DNA of 16,642 nt from an uncultured Brachyspira sp. Lineage in GTDB: Bacteria > Cyanobacteriota > Vampirovibrionia > Gastranaerophilales > Gastranaerophilaceae. A program made the translations under genes and the position numbers. Below the pieces are notes generated by a model that saw nothing but the letters and a program-made list of their open reading frames with translations, was not told where the DNA came from and made no database searches. This document shows positions 5,568-12,490 of this stretch, in pieces. Where the stretch lies: contig ONYB01000067.1 of assembly GCA_900321895.1 (NCBI GenBank), forward strand, positions 1 through 16,642. Reading direction: 5' to 3'. Every line of letters starts with the position of its first letter. The first letter of the stretch is position 1.

Positions 5568-7334
5568 ATGGAAAATATGAATTTAACTGAAATTACAAAT
5601 ATGGTTGCGAATAAACAGTTCAAAGAAGCTAAAGAACTCCTTGAAAAATGTGCAACCAATGATGAAAAACACATTGAAGAATTAAAATTACTGGGGCTTT
5701 GTAACGTAAATTTAGAAAATTACAAAGAAGGACAAAGCAACTACGAAACTGTCGTAAAATACAGACCTGACGACGCTACAAGCTGGTTTTATCTTGCAAG
5801 TTGCTACGATTGCCAAGACGACTTGTTGCACGCAAAAACTGCTTACGAAGAGGTTATTAAACTTAGAGAAAACTATATTGAAGCTTACAAATGCCTTTGC
5901 GTAATTTATGTAAAAGAAGAAGAACAAGAAAAAGCTATCGAAATTGCACTAAAAGCTTTAGAATTTGAAAAAGAAGATTACACTTTGTACTACATAATCG
6001 GTACGGCATACATGTCAATGCGAAAATTCAAGGAAAGTGTTGAATATTTAGAAAAGGCTATTGAACTTAATCCTGATCATTCGCAACTTTATAACAATAT
6101 AGGAACTTCTTACATAACAATCGGCAATCTTGACAAAGCTTACGAAAACTTTCTAAAAGCAACAGAACTTGACCCGAACAACTCAATTACGTATTTCAAT
6201 ATTGCATCAATTTTGCAAATGAAAAACGACCACCAAAAAGCTTGCGAATACTTCAAAAAAGCTTATGTATTAGAACCGAACGACAGTTATTTAACAGCAT
6301 TAGCTTTGTCAGAAGTTAAAATGAAAGATTGGGAAAATGCGATAAAGCATTACAAAATGCTTGTTATTCACCATCCGGAAAAACAAAATTATCAATACAA
6401 TCTGGCATGCTGCTACGAAATGTCGGGGGAATTTGAACACGCAATCAGCATTTTAGCAAAACTTGTTGCCCTTAATCCAAAATCTGTTTCTATGGGCAGA
6501 AAACTTGCAAGTCTTTTCTTGAAAGTTAATCAACCGATGCAGGCAAAGAATATTTATGAAAAAATTCTTGTTCAAGGAAATGTTTCCCACGAGGTTTATT
6601 ACGAATTTGCTCATATCTGCACAATTACGAAAGATATGGACAAAGCAGAAAAAATTCTCAAAAAAGTTGTGGAGCTAAACCCTGAATTTGCACCTGCTCA
6701 CAAGGATTTGGGAGTAATTTACTTAAGCAAACGACTTTTTGATTATGCAAAAGACGAGTTTGAAAAAGCTATTCAATACGCACCGGATGATGAAAACATT
6801 TTGTACGAATATGCAAATTATCTTCATGCAACAACCGATTTTAAAAAAGCTGACGAATATTACGAAAAAGCTTTGGAAAAATCTCCTGACAACTCAGAAA
6901 TACTGGCTTTTTCAGCACTGAATAAACTCCATATAAACGATTTAGAAAAAGCAATGGAACAGATTAAAAAAGCTATTTCAAAATCTGTTCAAAGCGGTTT
7001 TTTACTATTTATTGCGGGCAAAATTCAATACCAAATGAAGGATTTTGAAGAAGCAAAAAGATATCTCATAAAATCTTACGAACTTGAGAAAAACAACGAT
7101 GTAAAAAATCTTCTTGCATTCTGCTACTACGAACTCGGCGACTATATGCAAGCAAACAATATTTTCAAAAGCCTGCTCACAGACAGCCCGATGAACGTAA
7201 ATTTACTTTTAAATTCCGCAAAATGCTACAAAGAATTAGGCGACAACGAATCAGCCCTTGCCTCTTTGGAAAAAGCTGTTGATATTTTCCCTGAATGCGA
7301 AGAAGCACAAGAACTTATAAGAGAATTATCATAA
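5568..7334 (+). CDS. long tetratricopeptide repeat protein
   Basis: A 588-residue protein made almost entirely of about 17 tandem 34-residue TPR units, recognisable by repeated A-x2-x-Y/F...A and the closing P (for example ELNPDHSQLYNNIG and ELDPNNSITYFNIA near residues 167-210). TPR solenoids bind peptides or scaffold complexes; the partner is not evident. There is no signal peptide, membrane helix or fused catalytic domain, so it is probably cytosolic. The ATG at 5568 lies six bases from the -10 and has no usual ribosome binding site; the in-frame ATG at 5577 (residue 4) is a possible alternative. Its TAA overlaps the mnmE ATG by one base (TAATG), tying it to tRNA modification at least by expression. 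Confidence 0.9.
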   Translation: MENMNLTEITNMVANKQFKEAKELLEKCATNDEKHIEELKLLGLCNVNLENYKEGQSNYETVVKYRPDDATSWFYLASCYDCQDDLLHAKTAYEEVIKLRENYIEAYKCLCVIYVKEEEQEKAIEIALKALEFEKEDYTLYYIIGTAYMSMRKFKESVEYLEKAIELNPDHSQLYNNIGTSYITIGNLDKAYENFLKATELDPNNSITYFNIASILQMKNDHQKACEYFKKAYVLEPNDSYLTALALSEVKMKDWENAIKHYKMLVIHHPEKQNYQYNLACCYEMSGEFEHAISILAKLVALNPKSVSMGRKLASLFLKVNQPMQAKNIYEKILVQGNVSHEVYYEFAHICTITKDMDKAEKILKKVVELNPEFAPAHKDLGVIYLSKRLFDYAKDEFEKAIQYAPDDENILYEYANYLHATTDFKKADEYYEKALEKSPDNSEILAFSALNKLHINDLEKAMEQIKKAISKSVQSGFLLFIAGKIQYQMKDFEEAKRYLIKSYELEKNNDVKNLLAFCYYELGDYMQANNIFKSLLTDSPMNVNLLLNSAKCYKELGDNESALASLEKAVDIFPECEEAQELIRELS

Positions 7335-8668
7335 TGAACATAGTACAAGAATTTGATACAATAGCAGCTATTGCAACCCCTCTCGGCACAGGCGGTGTCG
7401 GAGTTATAAGAATTTCCGGCGACACAAGTTTTGATATTATTAAAAAGATTTATTCAAAACAAAACCTGACCGCAGGAAAAATTTCGCACGGTTGGATTGT
7501 AGACAATGGCAAAAAAATCGACGAGGTAATAATTTTACCGTTCAAAAATCCGAACAGCTACACCGGCGAAGATGTCATTGAAATTCACTGTCACGGCGGG
7601 ATGAATGTTGTCAGAAATATTCTTGATTTGGTTCTAAAAAACGGTGCAAGAACAGCAGAACGCGGAGAATTCACAAAACGTGCATTTTTAAATAAAAAAA
7701 TGGATTTGTCACAAGCTGAAGCCGTTGCCGACCTAATTCATGCAAAAACCAGAAATTTTGCAATCCAATCCGCAAAAAATTTATCAGGAGTTCTTGGTGA
7801 AAAAATTTCTGAAATAAAAAAACAAATTTTTGAAACTTTATCGAAAATTATTGCGGGAATTGATTTTCCGGAAGATGTTGCAGAACCAGAATACTCATAT
7901 CTGATTTCAAGTTTTGAAAATTCACTAAAAGAAATTGACGAAATTCTTTCTTGTGCAAAAACCTCCGATATACTAAGACAAGGAGTAAAAATTGCGATTG
8001 TCGGAAAACCGAATGTCGGTAAATCATCTCTTTTTAACAAATTATTGAACGTCGAAAGAGCTATCGTCACTGATATTGCAGGCACAACTCGTGACGTAAT
8101 CAAAGAAAATTTAGACTGGGATGTTGCGATAACCTTAATTGACACGGCAGGCATTCGTGAAAGCGACGAAGTCGGCAAAGTTGAGGAAATTGGGATTGAA
8201 TATTCAAAACAATCAGCAGATGAGGCGGATTTGGTTTTATTTATATATGACGCAAGCCGTGGCATGAACGACGAGGACAAAGCCATTCTCGATTTAATCA
8301 AAAATAAAACTCATCTTATTATCGCTAACAAATGTGATTTAATCCAAAACAAAATTGAAAATGCTATTAATATTTCGGTCGAAACAGGTTTAGGTATTGA
8401 GGATTTGAAAAATAAAATTAAAGAAATTGTTTGTAATTTTTCATCTGACGATACAGAATTTATAACAAACAAACGACAACAGGATTGTTTGGAAAAATGC
8501 CGTGAAAGCCTTACAAATGCACTAAATGCCGCAAAAATAAATGAGTTGCAGGATTTAATTTCTATTGATTTAAAATCTGCACTTTTATATTTAGACGAAA
8601 TAACAGGCGAAGTTATCACAGACGAGATTTTGGAAAATATTTTCTCTCACTTTTGTATCGGCAAGTAG
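7334..8668 (+). CDS. mnmE: tRNA modification GTPase MnmE
   Basis: With MnmG, MnmE installs the 5-carboxymethylaminomethyl or taurinomethyl-type group on wobble uridine 34 of certain tRNAs. Length is 444 residues, normal for the family. The N-terminal folate-binding domain (1-118) is followed by a helical domain interrupted by the G domain: G1 GKPNVGKS (224-231), G2 GTTRD (250-254), G3 DTAG (270-273), G4 NKCD (332-335). The C-terminal CIGK (441-444), with the catalytic cysteine, is intact. An upstream in-frame extension to 7295 lies inside the TPR gene and is rejected. The ATG at 7334 shares its A with the TPR stop codon, so initiation is probably by termination-reinitiation; only a weak AGAGA lies upstream. 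MnmG is not in the window. Confidence 0.97.
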   Translation: MNIVQEFDTIAAIATPLGTGGVGVIRISGDTSFDIIKKIYSKQNLTAGKISHGWIVDNGKKIDEVIILPFKNPNSYTGEDVIEIHCHGGMNVVRNILDLVLKNGARTAERGEFTKRAFLNKKMDLSQAEAVADLIHAKTRNFAIQSAKNLSGVLGEKISEIKKQIFETLSKIIAGIDFPEDVAEPEYSYLISSFENSLKEIDEILSCAKTSDILRQGVKIAIVGKPNVGKSSLFNKLLNVERAIVTDIAGTTRDVIKENLDWDVAITLIDTAGIRESDEVGKVEEIGIEYSKQSADEADLVLFIYDASRGMNDEDKAILDLIKNKTHLIIANKCDLIQNKIENAINISVETGLGIEDLKNKIKEIVCNFSSDDTEFITNKRQQDCLEKCRESLTNALNAAKINELQDLISIDLKSALLYLDEITGEVITDEILENIFSHFCIGK

Positions 8669-8690
8669 AACAATTAAAAATTTTTCTCAT

Positions 8691-8718
8691 AAAAAAAGCT
8701 CCTTTGAAAGGAGCTTTT
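8691..8718. terminator. bidirectional terminator between mnmE and the S41 protease gene
   Basis: AAAAGCTCCTT (8694-8704) pairs with AAGGAGCTTTT (8708-8718) around a 3-nt loop. A-runs on the left and T-runs on the right make it a terminator in both directions, suiting the convergent genes on either side. Confidence 0.92.
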
Positions 8719-8726
8719 AAAATTCT

Positions 8727-9968
8727 TTAGTAATTTGCAATAGATTGCTTGTTTGTAACCCTCTGCATCACTTCGATTGCTTTTTTAAGCTGAACATCAT
8801 CTTTGTTCTTAACATCTTCTTCCGTAAGTTTTACGATGACATCAGGAGTAATACCTTTCTTATTAATATCCGTACCGTTCGGTGTCAAATATTTTTGAAT
8901 TGTGATATTAATTCCGGCTTCGTAAGGCAATTTGTTGATTTCCTGAACTAAACCTTTACCGAAAGATTGTTCACCCACAAGAATTGCTCTCCCATTATCC
9001 TTCATAGCACCTGAAAAAATCTCACTTGCAGATGCCGAACCTTTATTAATCAAAATAACTACAGGTTTATTTGTAACAGTTCCTTTTGTCGCTTTTTGAA
9101 ATTCCTTGTAGCCGTCACGGTCAACCGTGCTGACGATTACACCTCCGTCTAAAAACATATCGGAAATGTAAATTGCATTACTCAAAAGTCCGCCTGGGTT
9201 TGAGCGAAGGTCGATAATAAAACCTTTTTTATTATAACCTTGTTCAAGAATTGATCTAAACTCACTTGCAGCATTTCTACTAATAAACGAACTCAATCTT
9301 ATATATCCGATATCGCTAGGCATTGCAATATTATCAGGAATTTTTTGTGAAATAGATTTTATTTCAATAGTAGCACGAGTAATTGTGTAAAGTTTCGGCT
9401 CATTACTGCCTCTTTTAATAAGCAAAGTAACAGTAGTACCTTCTCTACCTCTTATTTGATCGGCAGCTTTGTCAACAGTAATACCCTTAGTGCTTTTGCC
9501 GTCAATTTCAAGAATTTCATCATCAGCTTTCAAACCGGCTTTTTCGGCAGGAGTATCTTCGATTGGAGCAATAACCGTCAATTTGCCGTCTTTCACACCG
9601 ATTTGAATACCGATACCTTTCAAAGAACCTTTAATAGAACTTGTTTCTTCCGCAAATTCTTTCGGGTCTAAAAACTTAGTGTATGGGTCGTTCAAACTTG
9701 CAATCATCGTATTTATGGCAACATAAGCATCCTCGTTTGTCATAATTTTATTATCATACTTGTGTCGCCATTTTGACCAGTCTTGCAAATTATTTGTTTG
9801 GTCAACAAATTTTGTATTTACTAACCTCCAAACCTGATCGTACAAATCAGTCGGGCCGTATGCCATTACATTATTACGGATTACACATCCGAACAAAAAG
9901 ATAAATACACCTAAAAAGATTACACTTTTTCTCATAAGATTTCTCATTCTTTTACTTGTTTCCTCCAT
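8727..9968 (-). CDS. ctpA: carboxyl-terminal processing protease, peptidase S41 (CtpA/Prc family)
   Basis: A secreted or periplasmic serine protease that trims C-terminal ends of exported proteins. The 413-residue protein has a basic N-terminus and a hydrophobic segment (about 15-30), then A36 of a likely signal peptidase site (VMA-YG); the LFGC at 25-28 could instead be a weak lipobox. A PDZ domain (about 112-195) contains LKGIGI. The S41 core includes RSNPGGLL (255-262), Ser313 in GSASASE (310-316) and Lys338 in FGKG (336-339), spaced 25 residues apart as in E. coli Prc. The ATG at 9968 has no ribosome binding site before it; the GGAGGA there is inside its own codons 2-3. ATGs at residues 8 and 12 are alternative starts, GGAGGA being 13 bp from the first. 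A TAAAAT lies 16 bp upstream of 9968. Confidence 0.93.
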   Translation of the reverse strand: MEETSKRMRNLMRKSVIFLGVFIFLFGCVIRNNVMAYGPTDLYDQVWRLVNTKFVDQTNNLQDWSKWRHKYDNKIMTNEDAYVAINTMIASLNDPYTKFLDPKEFAEETSSIKGSLKGIGIQIGVKDGKLTVIAPIEDTPAEKAGLKADDEILEIDGKSTKGITVDKAADQIRGREGTTVTLLIKRGSNEPKLYTITRATIEIKSISQKIPDNIAMPSDIGYIRLSSFISRNAASEFRSILEQGYNKKGFIIDLRSNPGGLLSNAIYISDMFLDGGVIVSTVDRDGYKEFQKATKGTVTNKPVVILINKGSASASEIFSGAMKDNGRAILVGEQSFGKGLVQEINKLPYEAGINITIQKYLTPNGTDINKKGITPDVIVKLTEEDVKNKDDVQLKKAIEVMQRVTNKQSIANY

Positions 9969-10059
9969 TAATCCCTAAATCCGAATTTTAGCTCAAGCCT
10001 TTTTTATATAGATGTAATTTTGAGAAAAAAGTTTCACGATTTAGGAATTTTTGTTAATC

Positions 10060-10180
10060 CTATAATAACATAATTATTTTAAAAGTGAACATGTAGCCCT
10101 AAAAATTACACCACCTGCGGTAAAAAAACTTTATCATTATGAGAAAGGCGGGAGTAACCCCCAGCCTCAAAGGGTTTTAT
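10060..10180 (+). ncRNA. possible small RNA in the ctpA upstream gap
   Basis: TATAAT (about 10053-10060) is a consensus -10 on the plus strand, but no good -35 is seen. Some 100 bp further on is a GC-rich island (10146-10175) where AACCC (10157-10161) can pair with GGGTT (10172-10176), followed by TTATT. The same island folds on the minus strand (GAGGC-GGG with CCC-GCCTT), where it may terminate the gene at 10177-10485. No open reading frame of substance lies inside. Weak evidence, and the two directions are competing readings. Confidence 0.18.
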
Positions 10181-10485
10181 TGGCTTATACAACTGTTCAA
10201 ATAATCTATTGTACTGACTTTTTCATCGTAAAGGTATTTAATAAAATTCAAATATGATTGGTCAAAAGAGGTTATGACAAGGTTAATCTCAAACCCGTCG
10301 GTGCAGAACGGTTCGTAATCATAAACAACATAGCTGTTATATTTACTTTTCCACTCTTTTTTTTCAACACGGCTGTTATTTTCTTCGACAATTTCTTCCA
10401 ACCAACCTACGATGTCTTTATTAACGTTCTTCATTTCCAAACGATTGTATTTGTTGCAATCGTGATAGTTATTTCCGGTCAACAT
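10177..10485 (-). CDS. small protein of unknown function
   Basis: I do not recognise this 102-residue protein. It is acidic, rich in Asn, Tyr, Asp and Glu, with 3 cysteines (near residues 10, 60 and 99) and no signal or membrane segment. The middle, around residues 23-50, looks helical (VGWLEEIVEENN...), and the rest looks mixed alpha/beta with aromatic residues. The frame is open further upstream to a TTG at 10536, but the ATG at 10483-10485 has TTGGAGT 7 bp upstream, so I start there. A 101-residue hydrophobic frame on the other strand (10258-10563) is treated as its shadow. The composition is consistent with a cytosolic accessory protein. The neighbours give no clue. It is separated from ctpA by about 200 bp. 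Confidence 0.55.
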   Translation of the reverse strand: MLTGNNYHDCNKYNRLEMKNVNKDIVGWLEEIVEENNSRVEKKEWKSKYNSYVVYDYEPFCTDGFEINLVITSFDQSYLNFIKYLYDEKVSTIDYLNSCISQ

Positions 10486-10658
10486 AACAATACTCCAAAA
10501 ACTTATATGAAAATTGTACGGCTTTTTTGGCGTCAAATAATCCCCTTTAGGTCTAAGAGTTAATAGTAAAATGTGGCAATTTAAAAATTTTATTCTTAAT
10601 AAATAAAATATTTTTCGATTATATGTATTAATTTTATTTCCGCAATATTTTTATTATG

Positions 10659-10664
10659 TATAAT
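10659..10664 (+). promoter_or_regulatory. -10 box before the small gene at 10696
   Basis: TATAAT at 10659-10664 with TG directly before it, in an extremely AT-rich stretch without a clear -35. A leader of about 25 nt to the ATG at 10696 is predicted, with no Shine-Dalgarno in it. The rest of 10486-10695 holds nothing else I can call. Confidence 0.4.
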
Positions 10665-10695
10665 AAATTTGTAGAAAACTTTTAACAAAAACGCT

Positions 10696-10896
10696 ATGGA
10701 AACAGAAAAAACAATCATATTGCAAAACCTGTTGAGGGAAGAACAAAACTATATAGAAATTCTAAAGGGCTACTTGGAAAACAAGCTTGAACACTCCGAC
10801 GATTACAACAAAATCTACCCGCTTGTAGAAAAGATTTTCAGGTTGCATAAAGGAGTAGTGGAAAGAACGGAGCATTTTCTTTGTTTCAGGCGATAA
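10696..10896 (+). CDS. small helical protein of unknown function
   Basis: A 66-residue frame with charged, helix-forming composition: METEKTIILQ at the start, then two likely amphipathic helices around 10-32 and 36-60, one cysteine near the end. I do not recognise it. A -10 box sits 31 bp upstream, but there is no ribosome binding site. The last two codons and the TAA (AGG CGA TAA) lie in the first unit of an octanucleotide tandem repeat (10889-10920), so the natural C-terminus may have been replaced by the repeat. Amino-acid composition favours a real gene, but a short frame in AT-rich DNA stays uncertain. Confidence 0.45.
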   Translation: METEKTIILQNLLREEQNYIEILKGYLENKLEHSDDYNKIYPLVEKIFRLHKGVVERTEHFLCFRR

Positions 10897-10920
10897 GACT
10901 ATAAGGCGATAGGACGATAA
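10889..10920. repeat. octanucleotide tandem repeat at the gene end
   Basis: Four 8-bp units in a row: GGCGATAA, GACTATAA, GGCGATAG, GACGATAA. The TAA of the preceding reading frame is in the first unit. TTTCAGGCGATA at 10884-10895 recurs inverted at 16556-16567, where GGCGATAG is followed by GGCGGTTA. Confidence 0.8.
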
Positions 10921-10947
10921 GTTCTTATAGTTCAATACGCTCAATAT
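10921..10947. repeat. GTTCTTAT...CGCTCAATA module, copy 1
   Basis: This 27-bp stretch matches 16475-16501 at 22 of 27 positions, in the same orientation. It directly follows the octamer repeat here and the heptamer repeat in the second copy. Confidence 0.6.
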
Positions 10948-10957
10948 CTAAAATTTA

Positions 10958-11017
10958 CCTCTAACACTAAGAGAGGAGAAATTTCAACCTGAAACGACGT
11001 TGAAGGTTAGAAATTTC
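10958..11017. repeat. double hairpin in the intergenic mosaic
   Basis: CCTCT (10958-10962) pairs with AGAGG (10972-10976). Next, GAAATTTC-AACCT (10978-10990) pairs with AGGTT-A-GAAATTTC (11004-11017), giving 13 bp with a single bulged A around a 13-nt loop. No T-tract follows. The length and symmetry suggest a dispersed palindromic element or RNA structure between two convergent genes. Confidence 0.6.
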
Positions 11018-11059
11018 GGTGAGGAGTCAAACCAAAATTTGAAGGTAATGCGATCCCTA

Positions 11060-11086
11060 CGTCACTTCGATTCTCAGGATGACATG
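11060..11086. repeat. TCACTTCG...GATGACATG module, copy 2
   Basis: Matches 79-105 at 21 of 27 positions in the same orientation, both ending TGACATG. Preceded here by GCGATCCCTA, the usual left flank of this intergenic repeat type. Confidence 0.55.
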
Positions 11087-11097
11087 TTTTTAAAAGT

Positions 11098-11117
11098 CCC
11101 TTCACCCTTCACTTTAT
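11098..11117 (-). repeat. AARGTGA heptamer repeat at the stop of the TIM-barrel gene
   Basis: On the minus strand the units AAAGTGA and AGGGTGA directly follow the TAA of the gene at 11117-11959. The 15-bp core at 11100-11114 is the exact inverse of 16459-16473, which likewise follows a stop codon. Confidence 0.6.
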
Positions 11118-11959
11118 TATCCCAGATATTCCTTCTTCATGAGCATGGCATCGTCTTCGATGTTTGGACTTTCGCAAACGATTGCACCTCGGACATCAAA
11201 TGTTTTGAAAGCTTTCATCAAATCTTTATAATTCATATCTGATTCCGGCAAATTCAAATGTTTTTTCTCACCTTTTGCTCCATATTCAATCCCCGCAAGG
11301 TGTCCATGGAAATTTTTCAAAGCATAATCACCTATTTCATTACCGATTTTTTCAAAAATTCCACAAAATTCGTCATAAGTGTTATATTCCCCGCCAAATC
11401 TTGCGTGCAAATGCGAAAAATCTACGCACGGCAAAACGTTGTCAAACTCTTTTGAAAGCCGTATTATTTCATCCAAATCACCCCACTGAGTACCTTTTCC
11501 GGTGGTTTCAGGTCTAATCCAAACATTTATATCATTCTTTTTAAAGTAATCAGAAATCTGCTCAATACCTGATTTTACCTGCTTATAAACCACTTCCTTA
11601 TCTTTTTGCATATAAAACGCTGCATGAAAAGTTATACTAAAAGCTCCCGTGTCCTTTGCCGCAATCCCTGTTTCAATAATTCGTTGAATGCTTGCCTCAA
11701 TTTTGTCCTCTTCTTTTGAATTAAGGTTTACATAAAACGGTGCATGTGCTGTCAAGATAAGTTTTTTCGCCTCACGTTCTTTTTTCAAAAGATTGCGGGT
11801 TTCCTCATTCATCCTGACTCCGTGAACAAATTCCAACTCCATACCATCAAGGTCAAGCTCCTTCAAAACCTCTAAAGCTCTGCCATAACTGCCTTTTCCT
11901 GTTCTAATCGGCATGCCTGCCGTTAAAAAATTCAATTTATCAAATACAAAATTTTGCAA
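11117..11959 (-). CDS. endonuclease IV / sugar-phosphate isomerase-like TIM barrel protein
   Basis: A metal-dependent (beta/alpha)8 barrel of the xylose isomerase-like/AP endonuclease 2 superfamily. In 280 residues the endonuclease IV (Nfo) metal ligands are mostly recognisable: H72 (TAHAPF), H112 (TFHAAF), E151 (RPETTG), D180 and H183 (VDFSH), H218 (NFHGH), H234 (KKHLNL) and E263 (CESPN). The Asp that normally stands two residues before the last His is Lys232, so one ligand of the three-metal site is missing. It may be an AP endonuclease, as close relatives are commonly annotated, or an enzyme acting on a small sugar. The start is TTG at 11957-11959, chosen because AGGAG lies 6 bp upstream; the first ATG would be residue 16 and would cut the first strand. 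It follows the C_GCAxxG_C_C gene by 29 bp, in the same operon. Confidence 0.82.
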   Translation of the reverse strand: MQNFVFDKLNFLTAGMPIRTGKGSYGRALEVLKELDLDGMELEFVHGVRMNEETRNLLKKEREAKKLILTAHAPFYVNLNSKEEDKIEASIQRIIETGIAAKDTGAFSITFHAAFYMQKDKEVVYKQVKSGIEQISDYFKKNDINVWIRPETTGKGTQWGDLDEIIRLSKEFDNVLPCVDFSHLHARFGGEYNTYDEFCGIFEKIGNEIGDYALKNFHGHLAGIEYGAKGEKKHLNLPESDMNYKDLMKAFKTFDVRGAIVCESPNIEDDAMLMKKEYLG

Positions 11960-11988
11960 TGCTCGCTCCTATCATAACCGCTTACTTT

Positions 11989-12384
11989 CTAAACTTTCAC
12001 CTTTATTAACTGTTCGAGAAGCTCAACACTATCTCCCACCATTTTTTGGCAATGTTGCTTTTTCTGCATTCCTTCCAACCCTCTTGTCAATGCTCTGCAA
12101 CAAGTAACCTTATTTCTTTTTACAAAACCTTCAACAAGTTCACGAGCTTTTTGTCTTGCAACTACTTCGTTACCTTTTGTATTTTCTTTGCCGAAATTAT
12201 AACCCAAAACCATTTGTGCAGCAGCAAGAGCACCACAAACACATCCCGAACTCATTCCGCCCGAAAACGAAGTTGCACAAGGCAAAAGTACCTTATCACA
12301 CAAACCTTCATCCGCAGCTGCCAAAATAACCGCCTCTGCACACGAGTTTCCGTTCATAAAATATTCAATCGCTTTTTCTTTCAT
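11989..12384 (-). CDS. C_GCAxxG_C_C family redox-type protein
   Basis: A 131-residue member of the C_GCAxxG_C_C (putative redox-active disulfide or metal) family. Conserved cysteines are C15 (NGNSCAEAV), C29, C36 (LPCATSFSGGM), C48 and C50 in GCVCGALAAA (47-56), the pair C95-C96, and C112. The family is of unknown function, often found near reductases or metal and selenium genes. The frame is open to an ATG at 12411, but that codon lies inside the -10 box; the ATG at 12382-12384 has GGAG 5 bp upstream and is the real start. No signal peptide. First gene of the pair with the TIM-barrel protein; a shared pathway is possible but nothing in sequence names it. Confidence 0.88.
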   Translation of the reverse strand: MKEKAIEYFMNGNSCAEAVILAAADEGLCDKVLLPCATSFSGGMSSGCVCGALAAAQMVLGYNFGKENTKGNEVVARQKARELVEGFVKRNKVTCCRALTRGLEGMQKKQHCQKMVGDSVELLEQLIKVKV

Positions 12385-12401
12385 CGTAACTCCTTTTCTA
12401 C

Positions 12402-12410
12402 ATTGTAGCA
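12402..12410 (-). promoter_or_regulatory. extended -10 of the C_GCAxxG_C_C operon
   Basis: Minus-strand TGCTACAAT within TTTTTATGCTACAAT, the identical 15-mer found at 16624-16638. The hexamer ends 17 bp before the ATG, so the leader is only about 11 nt, just enough for the GGAG site. Confidence 0.7.
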
Positions 12411-12425
12411 TAAAAAGTTGTCGTA

Positions 12426-12458
12426 TAAAACAAAACAGTCGGTTTTTAAGCCGACTGT
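12426..12458 (-). terminator. Rho-independent terminator of the 12491-12958 gene
   Basis: ACAGTCGG (12458-12451 on minus) pairs with CCGACTGT (12442-12435) across an 8-nt loop, followed by TTTTGTTTTAT. It lies 33 bp past the gene and just ahead of the next promoter. Confidence 0.92.
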
Positions 12459-12490
12459 CAAATGCGTGAGTAAATGTTATTTAATAAGTC

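Noticed and set aside
7738..8301. 187-codon frame on the minus strand inside mnmE
   Set aside because: A shadow of mnmE, whose GTPase motifs and C-terminal CIGK are unmistakable.
10258..10563. 101-codon hydrophobic frame opposite the small gene at 10177-10485
   Set aside because: No ribosome binding site, composition of an antisense shadow of an acidic protein; the minus frame has GGAG at good spacing.
10889..10920. CRISPR array
   Set aside because: The units are only 8 bp and directly adjacent, with no spacers and no cas genes.
11000..11242. 80-codon plus-strand frame starting in the repeat mosaic
   Set aside because: It begins inside a hairpin element and then runs antisense through the end of the TIM-barrel gene.
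12046..12408. 120-codon plus-strand frame opposite the C_GCAxxG_C_C gene
   Set aside because: Ser/Thr/Cys/Phe-rich antisense shadow; the minus frame has the family cysteine pattern and expression signals.
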